From contig CAVYQF010000030.1 of NCBI GenBank assembly GCA_963770545.1, forward strand, positions 1 to 64,000: a DNA stretch of 64,000 bases, written 5' to 3'. Below are positions 24,288-32,522 of this stretch, piece by piece (within the stretch, counting starts at the first letter, position 1; each line of letters opens with the position of its first letter). Under the pieces are notes generated by a model. It did no database searches. It saw nothing but the letters and a program-made list of their open reading frames with translations, and was not told the origin of the DNA. The stretch comes from RYN-230 sp963770545. GTDB lineage: Bacteria > Actinomycetota > Actinomycetes > Streptosporangiales > Streptosporangiaceae. Made by a program: the position numbers and the translations under genes.

Positions 24288-25451
24288 TTGTCGCACCAGG
24301 AGCACCGCACGGCCGAGCGCGCCGCCGGGGAACTGCAGGCCTGTGGCTGCACGGTCCAGACGGGCATCGGCGGGACGGGAGTCGTGGGCGTCCTGGCCAA
24401 CGGCGCCGGGCCGACGGTGCTGCTCCGCGCCGAACTGGACGCGCTGCCGGTCAAGGAGGACACCGGCGCGGACTACGCCAGCACCGTGACCGCGAAGGAC
24501 GCCCAGGGTCATGAGGTCCCCGTGGCGCACGCTTGCGGCCACGACATGCACATGTCCTGCCTGCTCGGCATGGTCAAGCTCATGTCCGATCACCGTGACC
24601 AGTGGAGCGGGACCCTGCTGCCGCTGTTCCAGCCGGCCGAGGAAACCGGCGACGGGGCGCAGGGGATGGTCAACGACGGCTTGTGGAAGCGCATTCCCGT
24701 GCCCGACGTGGCCCTGACCCAGCATCTGCTGGCCGGCATGGCCGGGACGGTCCTGACCCGGCCCGGGCCGTTCATGGCCACTGAGGACAGCATCAACGTG
24801 ACCGTATACGGGAAGGGCGGCCACGGCGCCAAACCGCAGAACACCATCGACCCGGTGGTGCTGGCGGCCATGGCTGTTATCCGGCTGCAGACCATCGTGT
24901 CCCGCGAGGTCGCGCCGGGCGAGATCGCGGTGGTGACGGTCGGCAGTGTCCAGGCCGGGACCAGGAGCAACCTCATTCCCGATCATGCCCTGCTGGAGCT
25001 GAACCTGCGCAGCTACTCGGAGGAGACCCACCAGCGCATGCTCGCGTCGGTCCAGCGGATCGTGCGGGCCGAGAGCCAGGCCTCCGGCTCACCCCGGGAC
25101 CCGGACTTCGACACCATCGGCAGCTTCCCGCTTACCGTCAACGATCCGGCCATCACGGACCGGGCCGCGGCTGCTTTCGCCGCCCACTTTGGCGACCGCG
25201 CCGGTGAGATCGACCGGCAGACCGTCAGCGAGGACTTCAGCAACATTCCCAACGCCGCCGGGGTGCCCTACACCTACTGGGCGCTCGGGTACACCGAGGA
25301 GAAGACCTACCGTGCCGCGGAGCAGGCCGGGCGGCTGCAGGACCTGACCTCCAACCACTCGCCGAAGTTCCTGCCGCCGTTGCAGCCCTGCCTGCGGACC
25401 GGTACCGAGGCCCTGACCACCGCCGCGCTAGCCTGGCTGGCGCGCAAGTAA
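24288..25451 (+). CDS. M20-family amidohydrolase, 5' end damaged
   Basis: A 387-aa amidohydrolase (IAA-amino-acid/hippurate hydrolase-like) from TTG 24288. Metal site AHACGHDMHM (Cys83, His85, His88), FQPAEETGDGAQGM, and the dimerisation-domain GKGGHGAKPQNTIDPVVLAA are intact; SEDFSNIPNAAGVPYTYW is the last ligand region. The frame upstream of the TTG reads DQDFYKDLHRHPELSHQEHR, the conserved family N-terminus, but it joins directly to the end of the TPP-enzyme gene with no start codon of its own. Original start and intergenic DNA therefore seem deleted. It may still be translated from the TTG. Confidence 0.85.
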   Translation: MSHQEHRTAERAAGELQACGCTVQTGIGGTGVVGVLANGAGPTVLLRAELDALPVKEDTGADYASTVTAKDAQGHEVPVAHACGHDMHMSCLLGMVKLMSDHRDQWSGTLLPLFQPAEETGDGAQGMVNDGLWKRIPVPDVALTQHLLAGMAGTVLTRPGPFMATEDSINVTVYGKGGHGAKPQNTIDPVVLAAMAVIRLQTIVSREVAPGEIAVVTVGSVQAGTRSNLIPDHALLELNLRSYSEETHQRMLASVQRIVRAESQASGSPRDPDFDTIGSFPLTVNDPAITDRAAAAFAAHFGDRAGEIDRQTVSEDFSNIPNAAGVPYTYWALGYTEEKTYRAAEQAGRLQDLTSNHSPKFLPPLQPCLRTGTEALTTAALAWLARK

Positions 25452-25478
25452 CGCACCGAGACGGCGATTGGACCCGAG

Positions 25479-26006
25479 ATGGGCACTGGAAAGCACGGCA
25501 TGACCCCGCTCGCCGCCGTCGTGGGCGGCGTCCTGGCCGGGGTCGTGGGGACGGTCTGCCTGGACGCGGTGAACTACCTGAAGTACCGGAGCACAGGCGG
25601 TAAGGACAGCCCGCTCGCGTGGGAATTCCCGAAGGTCGAGACCTGGGACCAGGCGCCTGCCCCCGGGCAGGTCGGCAAGCGCCTGATCGAGGGGTTCACG
25701 CAGCGCGAACTCCCGGATCGGTGGGCAAATCCGGTCAGCACCGTCATGCACTGGTCCTACGGGTCGGGCTGGGGGGCGCTCTACGGGATCCTGGCTGGCT
25801 CTCTGCGCAGGCCGAATCCCCTCTATGGCCTGCCGTTCGGCGCGGTGATCTGGGTCTCGGATTACGTCCTCCTCCCAGAGGCCGGGCTCTACAAGCCGAT
25901 CTGGGAGTACGACGCCAAGACGCTGGCCGGTGACCTGAGTGCCCATCTCGGGTACGGCACCGGCACGGGGGTCACCTTCTGGCTGATCACCAGGATCTGG
26001 CGCTAG
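25479..26006 (+). CDS. membrane protein, YagU/DUF1440-like
   Basis: A 175-aa protein. Hydrophobic stretches at PLAAVVGGVLAGVVGTVCLDAV, SYGSGWGALYGILAGSL, PFGAVIWVSDYVLLP and TGVTFWLITRI suggest four TM segments. GxxxGTVxxDxV in TM1 and the H(W)SYGxGWGxLYG block are features of YagU/DUF1440-type proteins. 27 bp after the amidohydrolase. Function unknown. Confidence 0.65.
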   Translation: MGTGKHGMTPLAAVVGGVLAGVVGTVCLDAVNYLKYRSTGGKDSPLAWEFPKVETWDQAPAPGQVGKRLIEGFTQRELPDRWANPVSTVMHWSYGSGWGALYGILAGSLRRPNPLYGLPFGAVIWVSDYVLLPEAGLYKPIWEYDAKTLAGDLSAHLGYGTGTGVTFWLITRIWR

Positions 26007-26032
26007 CTAGCGGCGCGCGGCGGCCGGGCCGG

Positions 26033-26443
26033 CTAGGAGACCTGCTTTCCCAGGTTGGCCAGGGATTCCGCGATGTCACGGCGCATTTTAGGGACGAGCA
26101 GGCGGACCACCACACTGAGTGCGCCCTGGACGTCAACCTTCTTGACCACCCGGACCCGTCCCCCGGCGATCGGATCGACCATATGGTCGAAGACCAGCTT
26201 CCCGATGGGCGTCGGGCATTCCGTGACGTAGCGGTGGCCGGCGTCCACCATGGTGATGGTGAAAGCGCCGCCGAGGTTGCCACGCTGCTTGGCCCAGCCG
26301 GAGACACCCGGCTCGAACGGGCCGTCCAGCCGGGCGATCTCCTTGCTGACATCCCATTCTGGCCAGCGGTCTACGTCGGTCCAGACCTTCCAGACCGTGG
26401 CCGGGTCAGCTTCGAACGTGGCTTCGCTTTCGAATAGGTACAT
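26033..26443 (-). CDS. SRPBCC-family (START/Bet v1-like) protein
   Basis: A 136-aa ligand-binding-fold protein: FEADPATVWKVWTDVDRWPEWD is the typical N-terminal SRPBCC helix, and a long C-terminal helix (VRLLVPKMRRDIAESLANLG) ends it. Binds or cyclises hydrophobic small molecules in related families; role unknown. Convergent with the membrane protein gene. Confidence 0.8.
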   Translation of the reverse strand: MYLFESEATFEADPATVWKVWTDVDRWPEWDVSKEIARLDGPFEPGVSGWAKQRGNLGGAFTITMVDAGHRYVTECPTPIGKLVFDHMVDPIAGGRVRVVKKVDVQGALSVVVRLLVPKMRRDIAESLANLGKQVS

Positions 26444-26666
26444 GCCTTGCCCCTCGGGGAGGCGGCGCAGAGCCTAAAAAGCTAGCCGGCTGATCGGGCC
26501 GGCCGCGCCCGCTAAGCGCCTTCGTGAGGCATTTGAGACCGGGGAGGGCCCATCCTGCCCCGACCGCACCAGGCCGGGCTGCGCAGCCCGTTTTGATGCC
26601 GGGTCAGGATGAACCTTTGGCCGCAACCAGGTAGTCGTATTGACTGTTGGGCCGAGCTGACCGGAG

Positions 26667-27158
26667 GTGCGGTGGACGCCGAGGTCGAAGGATTCGTGCA
26701 GTTCGTCGCGGCGCGTCAGCGTTCGCTGCAGCCAGGTTGCGATCACGCCGGACGGGAAGACCGCCTACGTGCCCACCAACGGCACCGGCACGGTCATCCC
26801 GATCAGCACGGCTACCAACCGGGCCGGGAAGCCGATCCAGATCGACCACAACAACGGCAGCGACAGCCAGATCGCGATCACCCCGGACGGGAAGACGGCC
26901 TACGTCGTCTCAGGCATGCACGCGGTCATGCCGGTCAATACGGCCACCAGCACCGCGGGCCGGCCGATCCATCTGGGGTCAGGCTGCCGCAACCAGCTGT
27001 TCGCCGAGCCGAGTATCGCGATCACCCCGGACGGTAAGACCGCTTACGTCGCCTGCGACGGCGCGGTCGTACCGATCAGCACGGAAACCGGCACGGCCCG
27101 TCAGCCGATCCGCCTCCCCCTCGGGTACCCCCTGGGGATCGCGATCACCGGGCCATGA
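26667..27158 (+). pseudogene. chimera: SigE-family sigma-factor 5' end joined to YVTN beta-propeller repeats
   Basis: GGAGG at 26663 and GTG 26672 open a frame VDAEVEGFVQFVAARQRSLQ, matching the first 20 residues of SigE-family (actinomycete ECF-like) sigma factors. It then breaks. From about 26733 a second frame carries YVTN/YncE-type beta-propeller repeats, with three copies of AITPDGKTAYV about 42 residues apart (the last near 27018-27050), ending at 27158. Neither part is complete: sigma regions 2-4 are absent and a propeller needs about seven blades. The second frame can be opened from GTG 26667, but the encoded N-terminus is meaningless. Confidence 0.6.
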
Positions 27159-27182
27159 CCTGCACGGCGGCCAGGTCATGGC
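27152..27182 (+). terminator. strong hairpin after the beta-propeller remnant
   Basis: GCCATGACCTG and CAGGTCATGGC form perfect 11-bp arms around a 9-nt loop, overlapping the stop of the remnant. No T-run follows, as usual in high-GC actinomycetes. Confidence 0.6.
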
Positions 27183-27367
27183 GCGGTGAAACGCCGGCCC
27201 GCGGGCTCACGCCCCGGAAGTGGCCGGCCAAGCCGGTTCGATAACCTGGCCGTAACGGCTCGGCAGCGCGGCCTTCTTGATTACCCAGGCGTCAAATGGG
27301 CAGCGGCTGGGCGATCCATGGCGAGTTTTCCCACTTCCCCGTATCGCCAGCAGAAGGAAGGCCTGAT

Positions 27368-29290
27368 ATGAGCAGCCAGACCCAGCCGCTCACCGGAATC
27401 GACCTTGCGGTTGCCGGTGACCTCGCCGCACAGCTCCGGGTGGACTCCATCCGGTCCAGCACGAGCGCCGGATCCGGGCATCCCACCTCCAGCATGTCCG
27501 CCGCGGATCTGCTGGCCGTGCTGGTCAGCCGTCACCTGCACTACGACTGGGACCACCCGGGCGCCGCCAATAACGACCACCTGATCTTCTCGAAGGGACA
27601 CGCCTCCCCGCTGCTGTACTCCATCTACAAGGCGGTCGGGGTGGTGTCCGACGAGGAACTGATGACCGGGTACCGGCGGTTCGGGTCCCGCCTGGAGGGC
27701 CATCCCACCCCAGTGCTGCCGTGGGTCAACGTCGCGACCGGGTCGCTCGGCCAGGGACTGCCTGACGGGGTGGGGGTAGCGCTGGCAGGCCGGTATCTCG
27801 ACCGGCTCCCGTACCGCGTCTGGGTGCTGTGCGGGGACAGCGAGATGGCTGAGGGCTCTATCTGGGAGGCCCTGGACAAGGCCGGGTACTACCAGCTGTC
27901 CAACCTGACCGCGATCGTGGACGTCAACCGGCTGGGCCAGCGCGGCCCCACCGAGCTCCAGTGGGACCTCGCCGACTACCAGCGGCGCGCCGAGGCGTTC
28001 GGCGCGCGGGTGCTGACCATCAACGGTCACGACCTCAGCGAAATCGACGACGCCTACCGGTCTGTCGCGGAGGACGGCTCCGGCCAGCCCACGGTGATCC
28101 TGGCCCGCACGATCAAGGGGCGCGGATTCTCCGAGGTCGAGGACCATGAGGGCTGGCACGGCAAGCCCTTCCCGCCCGACATGGCCGCCCGGGCCATCGA
28201 GGAACTGGGCGGCGAGCGCAGCCTGCTGGTCCGCGGCCCGCTGCCTGCCGACGCGGTCCCGGGCCCCGCACCGGCCATGCCCAGCGCCGCGGACCAGGCC
28301 CACGGAGCCCCGCAGACTCCGGCCCCGCAGGCGCCGGCCTACTCGGTGGGGGAGAAGGTCGCCACCCGCAAGGCGTACGGCGACGCGCTGGCCGGGCTCG
28401 GCACCGACCGGCCCGAGGTGGTGGCGCTGGACGGCGAGGTCAGCAACTCCACCCACGCTGATGAATTCGCCAAGGCCTATCCCGGGCGCTACTTCGAGAT
28501 GTTCATCGCCGAGCAGCAGATGATCGCGGCCGCCGTGGGGCTCAGCGTGCGTCATTACGTCCCGTTCGCCTCGACGTTCGCGGCCTTCTTCACCCGCGCC
28601 TATGACTTCATCCGGATGGCCGCCATCTCCCAGGCCGATATCCGGCTGTCCGGATCGCACGCGGGCGTGGAGATCGGTGCCGACGGGCCGTCCCAGATGG
28701 CCCTCGAGGACCTGGCCATGATGCGCGCGGTGCACGGGGCAACCGTGCTGTACCCGAGCGACGCCACCAGCACGGCAGCGCTGGTGCGGGCGATGGCGGA
28801 CCGCCCGGGCATCAGCTACCTGCGGACCACCCGCGGCGCGTATCCCGTGCTGTACGACAGCGCGGAGGCCTTTCCGGTCGGCGGCTCGAAGGTCTTGCGG
28901 TCAGGCCCAGACGATGCCGTGACCCTCATCGGTGCCGGGATCACCCTGCACGCCTGCCTGGCTGCCGCGGATCTCCTGGCTGGGGAGGGCATTCACGCCC
29001 GGGTGATCGACCTGTACTCCGTCGCGCCCATCGACACCGAAACGCTCGTGGCGGCCGTGGCCGGCACGGACGGACGCCTGGTCGTGGCCGAGGACCACTA
29101 CCCCGCGGGGGGGCTCGGCAGCGCGGTGGCGGATGCCCTGCTGGCGGCGGAATCGGAGCCGCTCCGTCTGGCTCACCTGTGTGTCCGGGAGCTGCCTGGT
29201 TCCGGGAGCAGCACGGAACTGCTGGCTGCGGCGGGCATCGATGCTGACCACATCGCCGCCGCCGCCCGCGAGCTGCTGAAACCGGCCTGA
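27368..29290 (+). CDS. tkt: transketolase
   Basis: A 640-aa TPP enzyme of the pentose phosphate pathway, from ATG 27368 behind AAGGAAGG. N-terminal PP domain: GSGHPTSSMSAADLLAVLVS, FSKGHASPLLYSIYK, and the TPP/Mg motif CGDSEMAEGSIWEALDKAGY ending in VDVNRLGQ. The PYR domain follows a Pro/Ala-rich linker (~305-325) with EMFIAEQQMIAAAVGLS (catalytic Glu) and SGSHAGVEIGADGPSQMALE. The C-terminal domain is VVAEDHYPAGGLGSAVAD. The linker and the length suggest a fusion-type transketolase as in several actinomycetes; whether it is the only copy cannot be judged. Confidence 0.92.
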   Translation: MSSQTQPLTGIDLAVAGDLAAQLRVDSIRSSTSAGSGHPTSSMSAADLLAVLVSRHLHYDWDHPGAANNDHLIFSKGHASPLLYSIYKAVGVVSDEELMTGYRRFGSRLEGHPTPVLPWVNVATGSLGQGLPDGVGVALAGRYLDRLPYRVWVLCGDSEMAEGSIWEALDKAGYYQLSNLTAIVDVNRLGQRGPTELQWDLADYQRRAEAFGARVLTINGHDLSEIDDAYRSVAEDGSGQPTVILARTIKGRGFSEVEDHEGWHGKPFPPDMAARAIEELGGERSLLVRGPLPADAVPGPAPAMPSAADQAHGAPQTPAPQAPAYSVGEKVATRKAYGDALAGLGTDRPEVVALDGEVSNSTHADEFAKAYPGRYFEMFIAEQQMIAAAVGLSVRHYVPFASTFAAFFTRAYDFIRMAAISQADIRLSGSHAGVEIGADGPSQMALEDLAMMRAVHGATVLYPSDATSTAALVRAMADRPGISYLRTTRGAYPVLYDSAEAFPVGGSKVLRSGPDDAVTLIGAGITLHACLAAADLLAGEGIHARVIDLYSVAPIDTETLVAAVAGTDGRLVVAEDHYPAGGLGSAVADALLAAESEPLRLAHLCVRELPGSGSSTELLAAAGIDADHIAAAARELLKPA

Positions 29291-29296
29291 CGGGTA

Positions 29297-30560
29297 ATGT
29301 GCCGCGGGTGGGAACAGTCGCGCGGGCTGAACAAACCCAGTGACGTGGACCTAGCCCGCCGTGCGTTCGACTGGATCGCTTCGGTGGCGGTCGGCACCGA
29401 CGGCGGCCTGGGGTGGACCGAGGACGGGGTGCTGTTCGACGACCTCTACTCGGGCACGGCGGGGGTGCTGCTCGGCTGCGCCGAAGCCGAGGCGGCGGGC
29501 CTCGGCACGGCACCGGTCGCGGCCGGCGCCCGCGGCCGGCTGCTGTCCCTGGCCCGGCAGGGCCCGGGCGTGGCCACGATGCCTGACGACGGGGTGTTCT
29601 CCGGGTGGGCGGGAGTCGTGGTGGCGCTGCGCGCCTGGTCGGACGCGACCGGGGACCCCGCCGCCGCGCAAGCCGCCGCGCAGGTGACGCAGCAGATCGC
29701 CGGGCGCATCAGGAACACGCCGCCTGACCCGCTGCGGTGTAACGACATCATCTCCGGCGACGCTGGCCTCCTGCTGGTCCTGATCGCCGACGACGCGGAC
29801 ACGTCGGTCCAGGCGGCGCAGATCCTGGCCGCGGCTGGCCGAGGCGGCTGACCCGGCCCCCGGCGGGCTCCACTGGCGGATGGAAGCGACCAAGCAGTCC
29901 ATCATGCCGGGGTTCTCCCACGGCACCGCCGGGGCCGCGTACGCCCTGGCCGCTACCGGCCGCGCCCTGCACCGCCCCGACCTCGTGGACGTCGCCATCC
30001 AGGGCGCCGAGGCGATCCTCGCCGCCGGGGACCATCCCGGCGGCTGGGCGGTGCCGCTCCAGATACCACCGCGGCCGGACCGCCCGGACGTCTATTACGG
30101 CTGGTGCCATGGTCCCGCCGGCACGGCGCGGCTCTTCGTCCTCCTGGACGAGATCGACCCGCAACCCCGGTGGCAGCACGCCATCGACGCCTGCCTGGGG
30201 GCGCTGCGCGACAGCCGCCTGCCCGCCCGGCTCTATCCGGGCTACTGGGACAACCTCGCCCGGTGCTGCGGGACCGCGGGAGTCGGCCAGTTCCTCCTCG
30301 ACCGCTACCAGGCCAGCGGCGACACCGCCCTGCTCGACTGGACCGGCGTCCTGGCTGCCGATGTCGCCGCCCGGGCCGTAACGTCTCCGCCGGGCGTCTC
30401 CTGGTCCAATACCGAGCACACCAGGATCCCGCCCGAGCTGGCGACGGAACCGGGATTCATGCAGGGCGCGGCCGGAATCGCCAGCTGGCTCTCCCGGCTG
30501 GATGCGCTCCGTACCCGCCCCGGCTCCGCGGTGGCCAGGCCCGGCCCCCCCTGGCTGTGA
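29297..30560 (+). pseudogene. LanC-like (lanthionine synthetase C-like) gene with a frameshift
   Basis: Two frames together encode one (alpha/alpha) barrel protein of about 420 aa. 29297-29840 gives LFDDLYSGTAGVLLGCAEAE and CNDIISGDAGLLLVLI, and 29845-30560 gives GFSHGTAGAAYALAATGRAL, the zinc-site motifs YYGWCHGPAGTARL and NLARCCGTAGVGQFLLD, and GFMQGAAGIASWL. The join needs one extra base near 29840 (GCCGCGGCTGG). The second metal motif is CCG rather than CHG, as in three-Cys LanC/LanM variants such as ProcM. No precursor peptide, dehydratase or transporter is nearby, so this is an orphan LanC-like protein rather than part of a lantibiotic cluster. Confidence 0.75.
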
Positions 30561-30627
30561 CCCCGGGCACGGCAGGCCCGGCCAGGGAACCCCGGCTTCG
30601 ACTGGCATATTCATGCAAGGGACGGCA

Positions 30628-30633
30628 TACTTT
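30628..30633 (+). promoter_or_regulatory. -10 box of a near-leaderless argG promoter
   Basis: TACTTT followed by 5 nt and ATG 30639. Confidence 0.4.
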
Positions 30634-30638
30634 TGCGT

Positions 30639-32084
30639 ATGTCGAAGGTCATAACCTCCCTGCCCATCGGTGAGCGCGTCGGGATCGCCTTCTCGGGCGG
30701 GCTCGACACGTCGGTCGCGGTCGCGTGGATGCGCGACAAGGGTGCGGTGCCCTGCACCTACACCGCTGACCTCGGGCAATACGATGAGCCCGACATCGCC
30801 TCGGTCCCCGGCCGGGCCAGGTCTTACGGCGCCGAGGTCGCCCGGCTGGTCAACTGCCGCGCGGCGCTGGCCGAAGAAGGGCTGGCCGCGCTGACCTGCG
30901 GGGCGTTCCACATCCGCTCAGGTGGCCGGTCCTACTTCAACACCACGCCGCTGGGCCGGGCCGTCGCAGGCACGCTGCTGGTCCGGGCGATGCTCGAGGA
31001 CAACGTCCAGATCTGGGGGGACGGCTCGACCTTCAAGGGCAACGACATCGAGCGCTTCTACCGCTACGGGCTGCTGGCCAACCCGAGCCTGCGCGTCTAC
31101 AAGCCGTGGCTCGACGCGGCCTTCGTGAGCGAGCTCGGCGGCCGCCATGAGATGAGCGTCTGGCTGGCCGGCCACGGCCTGCCGTATCGCGACAGCGCCG
31201 AGAAGGCCTACTCCACCGACGCGAACCTCTGGGGGGCCACCCACGAGGCCAAGACCCTCGAGCACCTCCGCAACGGGATCGAGACGGTCCAGCCGATCAT
31301 GGGCGCGCGGTTCTGGGACCCGGCGGTCGAGATCACGCCGGAGGACGTCACGATCGGCTTCGAGCGGGGCCGGCCGGTGACGATCAACGGCTCGGAGTTC
31401 GCCAACCAGACCGACCTGGTCATGGCGGCCAACACGATCGCGGGACGGCACGGCCTGGGCATGTCCGACCAGATTGAGAACCGGATCATCGAGGCCAAGA
31501 GCAGGGGAATCTACGAGGCGCCAGGCATGGCGCTGCTGCACGCCGCCTATGAGCGGCTGGTCAACGCGATCCACAATGAGGACACGATCGCGAACTACCA
31601 CACGGAGGGCCGCCGGCTCGGGCGGCTGATGTACGAGGGCCGCTGGCTCGACCCGCAGGCGCTGATGCTGCGCGAATCGCTGCAGCGCTGGGTCGGCGCC
31701 GCGGTCACCGGCGAGGTCGCCCTGCGGCTGCGCCGCGGTGAGGACTACTCCATCCTCGATACCACCGGTCCGGCGTTCAGCTATCACCCCGACAAGCTGT
31801 CGATGGAGCGCACCGAGGACTCCGCATTCGGCCCGCTGGACCGGATCGGCCAGCTCACCATGCGCAACCTCGACATCGCCGACTCCCGCGCCAAGCTTGA
31901 GCAGTACGTCGGCCTGGGCATGGTCGGCACCGCGCACGCCGAGCTGGTCGGCGCGGCCGCCGCCCACACCGGGCTGGTGGGCGACATGGTTCAGGGGGGA
32001 GCCGAGGCCATCGCCTCGCGCGGTGAGGTGGATGCGGACGAGGAACTCCTCGATCGCGCCGCCATGGAGGTCGGCACGGACTGA
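30639..32084 (+). CDS. argG: argininosuccinate synthase
   Basis: A 481-aa enzyme joining citrulline and aspartate with ATP in arginine synthesis. The PP-loop AFSGGLDTSVAVAWM (Ser19-Ser25 region) binds ATP; YTADLGQYDEPD, SYFNTTPLGRAVAGTLLVRA, GNDIERFYRYG and EKAYSTDANLWGATHEAKTL are substrate-binding segments. The length (~480 versus ~400) and the C-terminal extension match the longer ArgG type. Intact to the stop. Its 3' end is repeated at 34448-34787, on the other side of the low-GC cassette. ATG 30639 is preferred by leaderless geometry. Confidence 0.95.
   Translation: MSKVITSLPIGERVGIAFSGGLDTSVAVAWMRDKGAVPCTYTADLGQYDEPDIASVPGRARSYGAEVARLVNCRAALAEEGLAALTCGAFHIRSGGRSYFNTTPLGRAVAGTLLVRAMLEDNVQIWGDGSTFKGNDIERFYRYGLLANPSLRVYKPWLDAAFVSELGGRHEMSVWLAGHGLPYRDSAEKAYSTDANLWGATHEAKTLEHLRNGIETVQPIMGARFWDPAVEITPEDVTIGFERGRPVTINGSEFANQTDLVMAANTIAGRHGLGMSDQIENRIIEAKSRGIYEAPGMALLHAAYERLVNAIHNEDTIANYHTEGRRLGRLMYEGRWLDPQALMLRESLQRWVGAAVTGEVALRLRRGEDYSILDTTGPAFSYHPDKLSMERTEDSAFGPLDRIGQLTMRNLDIADSRAKLEQYVGLGMVGTAHAELVGAAAAHTGLVGDMVQGGAEAIASRGEVDADEELLDRAAMEVGTD
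31527..32084 (+). repeat. argG 3' end, copy 1 of a long direct repeat (intact)
   Basis: Matches 34448-34787 in three blocks: 31527-31588 (62 bp, 1 mismatch), 31687-31816 (130 bp, 7 mismatches) and 31937-32084 (148 bp, no mismatch). Similarity stops exactly after the TGA. Confidence 0.95.
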
Positions 32085-32139
32085 GGCCATCAGCTCCGCG
32101 ATCCCGCCCCGGTGGGGTCGGCGGGGCCAGAGGTGATCC

Positions 32140-32508
32140 TCACAAGCGGGCGATCAGTGTCTGAACTTTCGTGACAGCGTCAGCCAGTGTGTCAACCCCG
32201 CCTACGGTGGCGGCGATCCAGGCAAAGACTCTGCGCACGAGGTCCAGATCAGGCTTCTTCCGCTTCAGCTCTTTCCGAGCCTCGATAATCGATTGTTGCA
32301 CCTGCTCCGCTTCTGGCACTTCGCGCTGATGGTCCTGGATAAGCGCGATGAGCGTCCGCATTTCACTGCGAGCCTCGCTGATATCTGACCTGTTGGCTTG
32401 CGATCCAACGATAGCGGTGGCCCCATCACCTGCCGCGAGTGACGATCCTTCCATATGCTCGACGTGAACTTCATTCTTCTTCTTCATCATCTCATCCGTT
32501 GTCCTCAT
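32140..32508 (-). CDS. small helical protein with N-terminal Gly/Ala-rich motif, second gene of the cassette
   Basis: A 122-aa protein. Residues 14-30 (VHVEHMEGSSLAAGDGA) carry a motif shared with the C-terminus of the membrane protein encoded 15 bp upstream; a partial repeat follows (ATAIVGSQAN). The rest is predicted all-helical: MRTLIALIQDHQREVPEAEQ, SIIEARKELKRKKPDLDLVR, VFAWIAATVGGVDTLADAVT. The last two-helix unit with a PDL turn resembles small helical domains in actinomycete effector-associated proteins. No catalytic residues. Same operon as, and presumed partner of, the two-TM protein. Low G+C, AAG/AAA-rich start. Confidence 0.7.
   Translation of the reverse strand: MRTTDEMMKKKNEVHVEHMEGSSLAAGDGATAIVGSQANRSDISEARSEMRTLIALIQDHQREVPEAEQVQQSIIEARKELKRKKPDLDLVRRVFAWIAATVGGVDTLADAVTKVQTLIARL
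32419..32469 (-). other. shared motif, small-protein copy
   Basis: Encodes VHVEHMEGSSLAAGDGA (residues 14-30). Aligned without gaps to the copy at 32544-32594 it has 7 identities (V, H, M, S, A, G, D) and several conservative changes in 17 positions. Confidence 0.6.
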
Positions 32509-32522
32509 GGATCGGCCCGGTG

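Noticed and set aside
29297..32084. Lanthipeptide biosynthetic cluster
   Set aside because: Only a LanC-like gene is present; no precursor, dehydratase, protease or exporter, and the neighbours are transketolase and argG.
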